Shown: positions 15,784-23,468, counted from the first letter of the stretch. The stretch: 34,975 nucleotides of DNA from Nitrospirota bacterium (GCA_022545705.1 JACZQN010000009.1:1-34975), one strand, 5' to 3'. A program made the numbers and translations. Notes: generated by a model not told the origin, from the letters alone.

Positions 15784-16065
15784 ATGGCCAAGCGACGTAA
15801 AAGCCACAAGAAAGGACGGGGAGGGCGGCCCGGAGGGGGAAACGCCGTCAGCCGCACGGTGACCCCGCGGCAAAAGGAAATTCTTCGTCTGGTCGCCCAG
15901 GGACTGACGAACCGCGAAATTGCGCACAACCTGAAAATCAGCGTTCGGACCGTCGAGGTGCACCGGTTTAACTTGATGCGCCGCTTAAAGGTGCGCAACG
16001 TGGCCCAACTGCTGCGTCAGGCTCTTCTCCTGCGTCTCTTGCCGAAGAGTTTCTTGACGAGATAG
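15784..16065 (+). CDS. Stand-alone LuxR-type HTH DNA-binding protein
   Basis: The 93-aa protein has a very basic, glycine-rich N-terminus (KRRKSHKKGRGGRPGGG) and a single GerE/LuxR helix-turn-helix. VTPRQKEILRLVAQGLTNREIAHNLKISVRTVEVHR is split as TPRQKEIL, GLTNREIA and SVRTVEVH, with the recognition helix at about 51-62. No receiver or autoinducer domain is present, so it is a minimal regulator, similar to GerE in design. The basic arm could add nonspecific DNA contacts. ATG 15784 is preferred over TTG 15781. It is divergent from the permease and convergent with pyrD, so it may regulate the transporter locus; that is inference. Confidence 0.85.
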   Translation: MAKRRKSHKKGRGGRPGGGNAVSRTVTPRQKEILRLVAQGLTNREIAHNLKISVRTVEVHRFNLMRRLKVRNVAQLLRQALLLRLLPKSFLTR

Positions 16066-16071
16066 CTGCTC

Positions 16072-16998
16072 TCAGAGCTCTTTGAGCTTCCCCACGCAGG
16101 CTGAGGCCGAGTCGTACCCCTTCTTTCCAAGCACCACGGCCAACTCGGATTCCAGCCGCTCGAACACGCCGGTTCCCTCTTCCACGAACGCGGTCCCGAC
16201 CTGAACGGCTGAGGCTCCACACAGCAGGTGCTCAAAGGCATCACCCCCCGAGGCGATGCCGCCCGTCCCGATGATGGGCACCCGGCCTCCGAATAACTTC
16301 CAGAACGCGCGCACGTTGGCGAGTGCCATCGGTTTAATCAGTGGGCCTCCGAGGCCCCCAAACCCTCCCTTGGGCTTGATCACCACAGATTCCTTCTCGA
16401 GGTCCACGACCAGGCCATTCCCAACCGAATTGATCACGGAGAGAAACTCCACACCGACTCGATCAAGAATCTGCGCCATCTTGTCCTGGTGGGCTGGATC
16501 GAAATAGGGAGGCAGCTTCACGCCCATCGGCGTCGTCACGACTTTGCGAACACGCTTCAAGAGACGCTCCGTAACATCCGCATCGTACCCGATCTGCGGC
16601 TCGCCGGGAATGTTGGGGCAGGATAAGTTGACCTCGATGAGATCTGGCTTGCTGGCGTTGATCGCTGTCGCGATCGTGACGAAATCCTCTTCACCGAACC
16701 CCGCGACGCTGGCCACGATGGGTTTGCCGAATCTGCGGAGCTCAGGAATGAGCGCGGCATAGGCGCGGTATCCCAGGTTGGGCAACCCCATTGAATTGAT
16801 GGACCCGTTCGTAAAGGCATAGTACCGGGGTTCGGGATTCCCCTGGCGCGGCTCGAGCGTCATGGACTTTGTGACGATCGCTCCGGCCTGTGACCGGCCC
16901 AGCGTTTCAAGCTCTTCGCGGGTCACGCACCGCGCCCCCGCTGCATTCATGAAGCAGCTCGGGAAACGGACGCCTGCAATGCTCGTGGTGAAATCCAT
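16072..16998 (-). CDS. pyrD: Dihydroorotate dehydrogenase, class 1A type
   Basis: The 308-aa flavoprotein oxidises dihydroorotate to orotate in pyrimidine synthesis. The signature IEVNLSCPNIPGEPQIGYD has the catalytic Cys127. FMNAAGARC and VTKSMTLEPRQGNPEPRYY at the N-terminus, GVKLPPYFD, NSVGNGL and IGTGGIASGGDAFEHLLCGASAVQVGTA complete the TIM barrel and FMN site. Cys as base and absence of an N-terminal membrane helix mark class 1; the NLSCPN-PG-PQ-YD pattern resembles class 1A (fumarate-using, soluble), although a 1B enzyme without its PyrK partner cannot be excluded. A TGAGGAG site lies seven bases before ATG, and the ABC ATPase gene ends 11 bases upstream, so they are co-transcribed. 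Confidence 0.9.
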   Translation of the reverse strand: MDFTTSIAGVRFPSCFMNAAGARCVTREELETLGRSQAGAIVTKSMTLEPRQGNPEPRYYAFTNGSINSMGLPNLGYRAYAALIPELRRFGKPIVASVAGFGEEDFVTIATAINASKPDLIEVNLSCPNIPGEPQIGYDADVTERLLKRVRKVVTTPMGVKLPPYFDPAHQDKMAQILDRVGVEFLSVINSVGNGLVVDLEKESVVIKPKGGFGGLGGPLIKPMALANVRAFWKLFGGRVPIIGTGGIASGGDAFEHLLCGASAVQVGTAFVEEGTGVFERLESELAVVLGKKGYDSASACVGKLKEL

Positions 16999-17009
16999 AG
17001 GGTGGCTCC

Positions 17010-17684
17010 TCAGGTGGCCCGAGCATCCAACTGGCCATCGCGCATCATGTGAACCGTGTCAGCCTGTCGCGCGGCGTCGGGACTGTGTGTCACCAGGATA
17101 ATGGCCTGCCCGAATCGTTTCGGCAAAGACCTCAAGAGAGCGATAATCTCGCTTCCCCTCGTCGAATCCAGATTCCCGGTTGGCTCGTCTGCGAGGATCA
17201 CCTGGGGACGGTGGACCAGCGCTCGGGCAATGGCCACGCGTTGCTGCTCGCCTCCCGATAATTCGCCCGGCCGATGTTTCGCTCGAGCCTGCATCCCGAC
17301 CACATCCAGATGCTCCGCAACGCGATCACGCACCGGTGAGCCCCCTTCACCTTTCAAAAGCAGCGGCAATGCCACATTTTCTTCAGCCGTGAGACTGGGG
17401 ATGAGATGAAAGGACTGAAAGACCATTCCGATCAACTCCCTTCTGATCGTCGTCCAGTCCGTATCCGTAAAATTCTTTGCAGACCGACCGCCGAGAATTA
17501 TTTCCCCTGAGGTCGGCGCATCCAGACCGGCGACGAGATGAAGGAGCGTACTCTTCCCGCATCCACTCGGCCCCATCAAGGCACAAAACTCACCCTGCGA
17601 CACACTGAGGCTGACATCCCGGAGGGCCGTGACCACGGCACCCCCCCGATCGTAGGATTTGGAAACATGATCGAGCCTGACCAC
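17010..17684 (-). CDS. LolD/MacB-type ABC transporter ATPase
   Basis: The 224-aa ATPase starts at GTG 17684: AGGGTGG is six bases upstream, and the open frame beyond it shows no homology. Walker A is GPSGCGKST (38-46), the Q-loop is in GMVFQSFHL (Gln90), the signature is LSGGEQQR (142-149), Walker B is VILADE (162-167) and the switch His is H200. [12 protein letters not shown]-like ending fits the LolD/YbbA/MacB group, which partners FtsX-type permeases. A matching permease is encoded at 13081-15681 on the same strand, and no other permease lies nearby. It precedes pyrD with an 11-base gap. Confidence 0.93.
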   Translation of the reverse strand: MVRLDHVSKSYDRGGAVVTALRDVSLSVSQGEFCALMGPSGCGKSTLLHLVAGLDAPTSGEIILGGRSAKNFTDTDWTTIRRELIGMVFQSFHLIPSLTAEENVALPLLLKGEGGSPVRDRVAEHLDVVGMQARAKHRPGELSGGEQQRVAIARALVHRPQVILADEPTGNLDSTRGSEIIALLRSLPKRFGQAIILVTHSPDAARQADTVHMMRDGQLDARAT

Positions 17685-17959
17685 GCCGAGCCACCCTGAG
17701 CATCCCGCGCGGTGCTCACCTGACAGCCTGGTGACGATGGCGCCCCCAGGGCGATCACATTCCCATGAGACACCCTGGCATACCCAGCCCGCCACGCTTG
17801 TCGGAGCCGCGCGAATCTCGTATACCATACCCCCTTGCAAGCTCACAACCGATGCTTCATGATCTTGACACCCTTGCGGCGATTACCTTACAAGACAACG
17901 CGGGTTGTCCCGAAGTCGGTTCTGGTCAACGGGCACCAGAGCCTATCCCAAAAGGACCC

Positions 17960-18694
17960 ATGTTTCCCCTGGTCTCTGGCATTCGGCGATTCTTGCATGT
18001 CATCTTACCGGTCAACTGTGCGGGCTGCGGGAAGAGCCTATCGGACGATCCGATCCCCTTTTTCTGCCAGTCCTGTTGGGCAAGCATTCGGCTGCTTCGC
18101 GGTCCCGCCTGCCCCAGATGCGGTCGTCAGTTCGCCTCCCCGATGACGTTGAAGCACAGTCCCTCGCATCTGTGCGCTGTGTGCCGGAGGCGCCGCCCGT
18201 CCTACACACAAGCCTGGTCATCCTACGCGTACGAGCCGCCATTGCAAGAAGCCATTCGGCTGTTCAAGTACCGGCGGAAGGTGGTGCTCGCAGATGCGCT
18301 GGGGGAGCTCTGGTCAAGTTCGTGGCATGATGTCCCGGCCATTGATGTGCTGATCCCGGTTCCCCTGCACCCGGCTCGGTTGAGGGAGCGCGAATTTAAC
18401 CAGTCGCTGTTGCTGGCGGATCGATTGAACCGCCGCTTGCATCTGCCGATCTCACACGATAACCTCGTCCGCGTTCGGGCGACAAAACTCCAAAGCGAGC
18501 TGCCCCGCGCAGCTCGGCTCAAAAACCTCCGTGGAGCCTTTGCTGTGCGAAGACCCGGTGAGGTCGCCAGCAAACGGGTGTTGCTTGTGGACGACGTGTT
18601 GACCACAGGGACGACAGTGAACGAATGCGCGAAGGCGCTCCGTAAGGCGGGCTCGGGCGATGTCTATGTCGTCACGTTAGCGAGAACCGTTTGA
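17960..18694 (+). CDS. ComF family protein, amidophosphoribosyltransferase-like
   Basis: From ATG 17960 the protein has 244 aa, the normal ComF size; the frame is open farther upstream but AAAAGGA sits just before this ATG. The N-terminus has double zinc-ribbon cysteines C20, C23, C36, C39 and C51, C54, C72, C75. The C-terminal phosphoribosyltransferase fold carries LIPVPLHPARLREREFNQS and the PRPP loop VLLVDDVLTTGTT (207-219). ComF proteins assist DNA uptake in naturally transformable bacteria; the enzymatic role is unsettled. It is followed after 20 bases by the FmdB-like gene. No com operon is seen, so competence is only a suggestion. Confidence 0.92.
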   Translation: MFPLVSGIRRFLHVILPVNCAGCGKSLSDDPIPFFCQSCWASIRLLRGPACPRCGRQFASPMTLKHSPSHLCAVCRRRRPSYTQAWSSYAYEPPLQEAIRLFKYRRKVVLADALGELWSSSWHDVPAIDVLIPVPLHPARLREREFNQSLLLADRLNRRLHLPISHDNLVRVRATKLQSELPRAARLKNLRGAFAVRRPGEVASKRVLLVDDVLTTGTTVNECAKALRKAGSGDVYVVTLARTV

Positions 18695-18714
18695 CGAACA
18701 AGTACTGAACCCTC

Positions 18715-19059
18715 ATGCCGATTTACGAATATCGCTGCGCAGACTGTGGGAAACGGAGTAGCGTGCTCAGCCTGAGCCTCAGCTCCACGCCGACCCCAGC
18801 CTGCAAACATTGCCGCAGCCTTCGCCTCGAGCGCCTCATGTCACGGTTCGCGGCTCCAAAGTCCGAAGACGCCCGCCTTGAATCACTCGCCGACCCCAGC
18901 AACTTCGGCAACCTCGATGAAAATGACCCCCAGAGCATGGCGCGATGGATGAAAAAGATGGGTCGGGAAATGGGCGAGGATGTCGGTGAGGACTTTGAGG
19001 AGGCGCTGGACGAAGCCGGGGCCGAAGGCGGAGAATCGGACGGCACTGACCTAGACTGA
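18715..19059 (+). CDS. FmdB-family zinc ribbon protein
   Basis: The 114-aa protein begins MPIYEYRCADCGKR and has the second Cys pair in CKHC (residues 30-33), the zinc ribbon of FmdB/CxxC-CxxC putative regulators. The middle is LERLMSRFAAPKSEDARLESLAD, and the C-terminal half is strongly acidic (EMGEDVGEDFEEALDEAGAE). Family members are small proteins of unknown function, often near formamidase or other metabolism genes. It starts 20 bases after comF, so the two are likely cotranscribed. Confidence 0.9.
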   Translation: MPIYEYRCADCGKRSSVLSLSLSSTPTPACKHCRSLRLERLMSRFAAPKSEDARLESLADPSNFGNLDENDPQSMARWMKKMGREMGEDVGEDFEEALDEAGAEGGESDGTDLD

Positions 19060-19082
19060 CATCTATTGGCAACAATATTCGC

Positions 19083-19111
19083 TTGACAACGTGCGAGCCT
19101 CATCCTAGGAT
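19083..19111 (+). promoter_or_regulatory. Promoter for the HTH-mraZ-rusA cluster
   Basis: TTGACA (19083-19088) is a perfect -35 and TAGGAT (19106-19111) a fair -10, with 17 bases between. Transcription would start near 19118, about 44 nt before the HTH gene. No clear MraZ-type operator repeats are seen around it. Confidence 0.55.
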
Positions 19112-19161
19112 AGCCACGTAGCTTCCCCTATCACGCTTGGACCGGCCAGACGTGACTGATC

Positions 19162-19362
19162 ATGCCGCAATCAGTCAAGGACGAACTGCTCACCGTAGCC
19201 GAGACATGCCGCTATCTCAAGATTGCTCCTCGGACATTGTACCGGTACATTCAGAACCAGCGATTGCCGGCGTTCAAATTGGGAAAGGAGTGGCGTTTCG
19301 TACGCTCGGATCTCGTGCAGTGGCTCCGTCAGCGTCCCAGGGTCCGTCGGCGGCGAGCGTAA
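19162..19362 (+). CDS. Excisionase-type helix-turn-helix protein
   Basis: The 66-aa protein is a single winged-HTH of the excisionase/MerR-like HTH_17 type: LLTVAETCRYLKIAPRTLYRYI, then RLPAFKLGKEWRFVRSDLVQWL. Such proteins bind DNA as excisionases or small regulators. A basic RQRPRVRRRRA tail follows. There is no integrase next to it, so a phage role is not evident. It ends 15 bases before mraZ and shares its promoter, so it may regulate that gene. Confidence 0.9.
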   Translation: MPQSVKDELLTVAETCRYLKIAPRTLYRYIQNQRLPAFKLGKEWRFVRSDLVQWLRQRPRVRRRRA

Positions 19363-19377
19363 TCAGGAGGCCCTCAC

Positions 19378-19818
19378 ATGTTTGCTGGTGAGTATCTGTG
19401 CAAACTCGATGAGAAAGGCCGGTTTATTGTCCCCAGTCCTATGCGGGAACGACTGGAAGCCGCCGGGAACAGCGTGATTTTTCTCAAGGGGGCTGAACAA
19501 TCTCTCTGGGTCTATCCGATGGCGGAATGGGAGAAGGTCCTCGAACGCACGAAGACCAAACTCGACGAGGAACAGAGCCGACTGTTCATGCATTTCGTGG
19601 TGTCTGAGGCAGGCACCTCTGACGTGGATCGGGCGGGACGGATCCTGATCCCTGGGCGCCTCCGGAAGCTGGTCCCCGTAGACGAGGAGCAGGAGATCAT
19701 CCTGGTCGGCCTCTACAACCACATGGAAGTATGGAATCCCGCCGAGTGGCGGCGATACTTGGGCCAGGCTGAAGACAAGTACGAACAAAACCTCAGCAAG
19801 ATCCTCAATCTGCTCTAA
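19378..19818 (+). CDS. mraZ: MraZ, transcriptional regulator of the division cluster type
   Basis: The 146-aa protein carries the two SpoVT/AbrB-like domains of MraZ: MFAGEYLCKLDEKGRFIVPSPMR-type start (residues 1-50), and SDVDRAGRILIPGRLRKL in the second (about 80-98). MraZ binds DNA upstream of the dcw (cell division and wall) cluster in most bacteria and is usually followed by rsmH (mraW). Here it is followed by a RusA-like gene and preceded by an excisionase-type HTH, with no rsmH, ftsL or murein genes in view. A CAGGAGG ribosome site lies just upstream. It may be an orphan paralogue or the single copy displaced from the cluster. Confidence 0.92.
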   Translation: MFAGEYLCKLDEKGRFIVPSPMRERLEAAGNSVIFLKGAEQSLWVYPMAEWEKVLERTKTKLDEEQSRLFMHFVVSEAGTSDVDRAGRILIPGRLRKLVPVDEEQEIILVGLYNHMEVWNPAEWRRYLGQAEDKYEQNLSKILNLL

Positions 19819-19827
19819 CCCGAGAAG

Positions 19828-20484
19828 GTGCCACGCCCATCCCGGATAGGCCGCCCGCGAGAGCAAGTCGTTCCTCTTCGCCTCACATCGTACCGGCCTC
19901 CTGATGGTGCGCAAGATCCCGCTCGAGCCCACGTGGGCAGTCCAGCGGGTGAGGCGCTCCGAAATTACCTCCGTCGCGGCCGCCCCGCGCGGCCAGGTTA
20001 TGTACCTATCGCCTCGACGTGGCCACCCGTCGCTCCTGCTTTGAGTTCATCCGAGCGCCTCGTCATCAGCTTGCCGGTACCGCCGAGCATCAACCACCAA
20101 TACGCCACGGTGAACGGCCGTCGCGTGCTGTCAGCGGTGGGGCGACGGTACAAAGCCTTCGTGGCTCAACAGATCTTGGTCCTCCTGGCACGGTTGCCTC
20201 AGCGAGAGGCCCTGCTTCGTTCGTTGCATGCCCACTATCTCGCCTTATCGATTCATTTTCACTTCAGGTCGCCGCTGCGTCGCGATGTGGACAGCGGCCT
20301 GAAAATCACGCAAGACGCTCTCTGCGAGGCACTAGGAATCAACGATAATCGCGTGGTTGAAATCCACCTTCACAAGGTTCTCGGCGTCAAGCATCCCTAC
20401 ATCGAGGTCTCACTCTGCCCTTCAGCGACACACCAGGCTTCCATACTACCCCGTACGAAGCGCACCGCTCCCTCACGAGGCTGA
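19828..20484 (+). CDS. RusA-like Holliday junction resolvase
   Basis: The C-terminal 150 residues form a RusA-type fold: VISLPVPPSINHQYATVNGRR (from about 79), an FRSPLRRDVDSGLKITQDALCEALGINDNRV segment (split as RRDVDSGLK and TQDALCEALGINDNRV) with the catalytic Asp pattern, then VVEIHLHK. RusA enzymes cut Holliday junctions and are often prophage-derived. The GTG at 19828 gives 218 aa, long for the family (about 120-150); the first 70 residues look low-quality, and a TTG at 20041 would give a normal size. The gene starts nine bases after the mraZ stop, so they are probably cotranscribed. Confidence 0.82.
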   Translation: MPRPSRIGRPREQVVPLRLTSYRPPDGAQDPARAHVGSPAGEALRNYLRRGRPARPGYVPIASTWPPVAPALSSSERLVISLPVPPSINHQYATVNGRRVLSAVGRRYKAFVAQQILVLLARLPQREALLRSLHAHYLALSIHFHFRSPLRRDVDSGLKITQDALCEALGINDNRVVEIHLHKVLGVKHPYIEVSLCPSATHQASILPRTKRTAPSRG

Positions 20485-20641
20485 GTCTCCCTCCTTGCCC
20501 TGCCTCAACCCGATCCTGAACCGGCTCCCGGTCCCGAACCGCCACCTCTCAAACCGGCTCCAGAATCTCCCCCATAACTCCCACCTCCTGCCGAGAAATC
20601 TGCAACGCCTGCTCTCCCACCGAAACTCGAGAAGGCGCACC

Positions 20642-21099
20642 GTTGACGAGCACCACGTCACACCCGACCATTCGGGGTATCCAAAGACCATCCGCCGGAA
20701 TAGAACTGCTGAGGCCAGTCGAATCGTGATGGTCGTCGATCGGTAGGACGAGCTCCTTACAGGACAGCTTGGGGTACCCCCACTGCCTTCGCAGGAGGCC
20801 CTCAGCCAGCTTGATAAGGATGTCCGAGTAAACGGCCGGACTTGACTACGGTCTCGCGCCTCGTCCGGTTAGTCGGGGTGCATCCGCTCTATAGCCTGAT
20901 CATGGTGAACAACGGTGAGCGCGGGATTGTGACTTCCATGACCCCCGGCAAACTTTATCAGCCGGTGGTCACGCTGATTCAAGACCCAGACGGGAAGTCC
21001 TACACACCGCCTATTGCTGTGGGCCTCTCCGATGAAGCGGAAGAAGCAGGCGCCCAGCTCTGGGCACATCAAGGCGAGAGCCAAAGGATGGACGACTAA
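20642..21099 (+). pseudogene. HD-GYP domain phosphodiesterase, decayed C-terminal part
   Basis: In the frame of 20642 the translation reads DEHHVTPDHSGYPK, TAEASRIVMVVDR, an in-frame TAG (20744-20746), then DELLTGQL and SQEALSQLDKDV. This matches the HD-GYP order HHE-x-DGSGYP, ARI-x-x-VAD-x-YDAL, and the ALxxL helix; the stop replaces the Tyr of YDEL. A frameshift then leads into the frame of 20842: VSRLVRLVGVHPLYSLIMVNNGERGIV and PVVTLIQDPDGKSY, the beta-barrel tail that follows HD-GYP domains. The N-terminal HD helices and any receiver or PilZ part are missing; 20485-20640 is Pro-rich and unrecognisable. A functional copy would have degraded cyclic di-GMP. The 85-codon tail may still look like an intact gene to a gene finder. 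Confidence 0.65.
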
Positions 21100-21144
21100 C
21101 AGGGACCGGAATCCTGGAGGTCTGCTCCCAGACTCACACACACA

Positions 21145-21177
21145 ACAGGCCGTCCCACCCGTGGGCGGACGGCCTGT
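21145..21177. terminator. Hairpin between converging transcripts
   Basis: ACAGGCCGTCC (21145-21155) pairs perfectly with GGACGGCCTGT (21167-21177) over 11 bp. It lies 49 bases after the stop of the minus-strand lipoprotein gene and downstream of the decayed HD-GYP gene. On the minus strand TTGTGTGTGTG follows, only moderately T-rich, so a bidirectional terminator is plausible but not certain. Confidence 0.45.
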
Positions 21178-21225
21178 CTTCAAGTACTCGCTTCTACGCA
21201 GGCGGACGACCTGACCGGCGTCAGG

Positions 21226-21942
21226 CTACTGCGCAACGCTAATCCGGTCCCTAATCGCGTCGAACGTCACCTTGGGAACGACGTTCTTCGCCACCAGCTC
21301 CCCCTTAATCCGGTAGGGCCGATTCTTGACCACTTTATCAGCTACTTCTTTCGTCAAGCCTAAGAACAGCACCATATCGTTTGCCGACGCCTTATTCACA
21401 TTGATCGGCGCCAGACCAGGCTGTGAAGTTTGTCCTGCCGACCCCACCTTGGGCCTAGCGGGAGGCTGAGGAGCCGTTGGTGGAGTGATCGCTGCGGGTG
21501 GTCGCGCCGGAGCCACGGGCTGGGGCTGTTTCTTCAGCTCCTTCTTGTAGCGGGCCACCATTTTGTTGAGAGCCTTGTTCCGCTTTTTCAGCCTCTCGTG
21601 CGCCTTGTACAGAGTCCGATAATGCGTTGACAGACCCTTCGTCCGCTCGACCAATTCCTTGAGTCTCCCCTCCGTAGTCGCTCGTTCCTTGTCACGGCTG
21701 TCTTTAATCCGCTGCAATTCCGCCTTCGCCAACTCCACATCGACAGCTAACTCCTCGTTCTGGTTCCAGAGGCCTTTTACTTCCTGCTTCAACGCGTTCT
21801 TCTGCGTCTGCACCCGCTCCAAATTGGCTTTCGCGTCTTCCGCCTCCATAACGGATTTATCGTATAGGCCTTTCGAAACGACACATCCGCCGGATACCAC
21901 CGCGGCTATCAGGATCACGCCGATTGTCACATCCCTCCTCAT
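21226..21942 (-). CDS. Coiled-coil lipoprotein with ComEA-like helix-hairpin-helix end
   Basis: The 238-aa protein starts with a lipoprotein signal peptide, IGVILIAAVVSGGC, with lipobox Cys20. A long Lys/Glu-rich coiled coil follows (about 25-140, for example KANLERVQTQKNALKQEVKG). Next is a Pro/Ala linker (PARPPAAITPPTAPQPPARP, about 144-165). The C-terminus, INVNKASANDMVLFLGLTKEVADKV and KGELVAKNVVPKVTFDAI, is a helix-hairpin-helix of the ComEA type, which can bind DNA. So the protein is membrane-anchored with a potential DNA- or ligand-binding tip. No com pilus genes are near, but comF is in the window. The exact role is unknown. Confidence 0.8.
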   Translation of the reverse strand: MRRDVTIGVILIAAVVSGGCVVSKGLYDKSVMEAEDAKANLERVQTQKNALKQEVKGLWNQNEELAVDVELAKAELQRIKDSRDKERATTEGRLKELVERTKGLSTHYRTLYKAHERLKKRNKALNKMVARYKKELKKQPQPVAPARPPAAITPPTAPQPPARPKVGSAGQTSQPGLAPINVNKASANDMVLFLGLTKEVADKVVKNRPYRIKGELVAKNVVPKVTFDAIRDRISVAQ

Positions 21943-22214
21943 TCAGCCCTCCCTGTATCTGTTCACGTGTCCGTAGAGGTCAAGCGCCCCTTCTCCTCTT
22001 TTTTAATCATGTGTAGTTCATCAACTGCATTTTGTCAACAGGTCCAACGATTTACACACTCGGCCAGTGCGACTCGGGAACGCCCGGGCGACTATTCCTC
22101 ACCATGCGTAGCCTTGACTCAGCAACGAGAGTCTGTGATCATGCCGCCTGCCGCACGACGGATCAACGCAGCGACCGGCTTCCCTCACTCTCAAGAAACA
22201 CCGTAGTGCTGCCT

Positions 22215-23111
22215 ATGGACAAGTGGGGAGCCGAGCTTGCCCTCCTGTTGGGGATCGTGGAGGGCCTCACCGAATTTCTGCCAATCTCCTCGACTGGACA
22301 TCTTATCATCGTTGGGCACTTGCTCGGCTTTACAGGAGCTGTGGCAACGAGTGTGGAGATTTCCATCCAACTCGGTGCAATCCTGGCAGTCATCGCCTAT
22401 GAGCGACAAAAGTTGGCCCTGTTCCTGTCCCATTCTTTCCAGGAACTCGCTGCGTTCCGAGCCATGACGCGCGACCGCCGCCCGGGCGGCCCTGGAGCGA
22501 CCCGAGAGGGATGGCGAGCGGCTCTACACCGATCAGCCAGCGAACACCGGAACCTGTGGTTCTTCATCGGGCTCGCCTCAGCGTTCTTACCTGCCGCTGT
22601 TGTGGGGCTCCTCACTCGTAGCTGGATCGAAACCTATCTGTTTACTCCACAGACGGTCGCGGCATCGCTCATCATCGGGGGCCTTATCATCTTGGGAGTC
22701 GAGTCCTTGGCGGATCGCGTTCGCTTCAGCCAACTAGATCAAATCAGGATCCCAACCGCGCTTTGGGTCGGGCTTGCGCAATGCGCCGCCCTCATCCCTG
22801 GCGTGTCGCGTTCCGGTGCAACGATTATCGGCGGACTGTTGGCGGGTATGGACCGCAGGCTGGCCACCGAATACTCGTTCTTCCTAGCCCTGCCCACGAT
22901 GATTGCCGCGACGGTGTACAAGACACTTCAATCCACAGACCTTCTGACAAGCGAGGATTTCCTCGCTCTGGCGCTGGGAATGCTCGTGGCCTTTCTGGTC
23001 GCTTGGGCGGTCATCGCGGTGTTCTTAGCCTTCGTCAAACGACACACATTGCACATCTTCGCCTACTACCGCATCCTGCTCGGAGTCGCGGTCCTGTTCG
23101 TGTTTCAGTAA
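22215..23111 (+). CDS. uppP: Undecaprenyl-diphosphate phosphatase
   Basis: The 298-aa integral membrane protein recycles the C55 carrier lipid for wall and polysaccharide synthesis. ATG 22215 starts the conserved sequence; upstream residues in the open frame are unrelated. Motif EGLTEFLPISSTGHL (residues 16-30, with Glu16, Glu20, His29) and motif PGVSRSG (195-201, with Arg199) are the two active-site loops. Eight or so membrane helices are visible. A polar insert of about 35 residues (ELAAFRAMTRDRRPGGPGAT and on) after the third helix makes it longer than E. coli UppP (273 aa). Confidence 0.95.
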   Translation: MDKWGAELALLLGIVEGLTEFLPISSTGHLIIVGHLLGFTGAVATSVEISIQLGAILAVIAYERQKLALFLSHSFQELAAFRAMTRDRRPGGPGATREGWRAALHRSASEHRNLWFFIGLASAFLPAAVVGLLTRSWIETYLFTPQTVAASLIIGGLIILGVESLADRVRFSQLDQIRIPTALWVGLAQCAALIPGVSRSGATIIGGLLAGMDRRLATEYSFFLALPTMIAATVYKTLQSTDLLTSEDFLALALGMLVAFLVAWAVIAVFLAFVKRHTLHIFAYYRILLGVAVLFVFQ

Positions 23112-23169
23112 TCCCGGTCACGGTTCTCCTACTTCTACCAGAACGCGGATCGCGCTCGATCGGAACCAG

Positions 23170-23224
23170 GGCAAATAGCAAAATCAAACGTGAGACATTC
23201 TGGTTGCCACTTTTGCCTTTTGCC
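23170..23224. repeat. Imperfect inverted repeat of TTTTGCC words
   Basis: GGCAAATAGCAAAA (23170-23183) pairs with TTTTGCCTTTTGCC (23211-23224) at 12 of 14 positions. Another CTTTTGCC follows at 23231-23238. The construction, short words iterated and inverted in a gene gap, is like the GGACTGA elements elsewhere in the window. Confidence 0.5.
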
Positions 23225-23273
23225 TTTTCACTTTTGCCTTTAGCCCGCATTATTTATGCCGGTTCGTCGCGTT

Positions 23274-23303
23274 CCACCCGTTGCTCCGCTTTGCAACGGG
23301 TGG
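23274..23303. repeat. Perfect 11-bp hairpin
   Basis: CCACCCGTTGC (23274-23284) pairs with GCAACGGGTGG (23293-23303) around an 8-nt loop. It lies between convergent uppP and lspA but has no T-run. It may stabilise an mRNA end or be part of a mobile-element relic. Confidence 0.55.
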
Positions 23304-23468
23304 TCAGTACGTTGACCGAGCGAGCGGCGAGTCCGCCCGCCTGCACGCCGCGGCAGCCGCATGCAGGCTGGTCGCAGCAGCGAATGGGCGATTGCAGTAG
23401 AAGCGTTCATGAATCATGCGGGTTGGGTGAGGACGGATGGGGTGCTCGCAACAAGACATACGTCGCAC

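Larger units (their letters stand above)
23112..23468. other. Convergent gap between uppP and lspA
   Basis: These 357 bases have no recognisable gene. They carry an inverted repeat of TTTTGCC words (23170-23224) with a further copy at 23231-23238, and a strong 11-bp hairpin (23274-23303). No T-run terminator is visible for either flanking gene. Confidence 0.5.

Noticed and set aside
17865-17893. comF promoter (TTGACA then TTACAA, 17-base spacer)
   Set aside because: The -35 is perfect but the -10 is poor; not strong enough to list.
17765-17959. Extended ComF N-terminus
   Set aside because: Low-quality residues and a good ribosome site only at ATG 17960.
20357-20746. 129-codon frame as an intact gene
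   Set aside because: Starts inside rusA and runs through Pro/Arg-rich sequence; only its last 34 codons resemble HD-GYP, so it was treated as part of the pseudogene.
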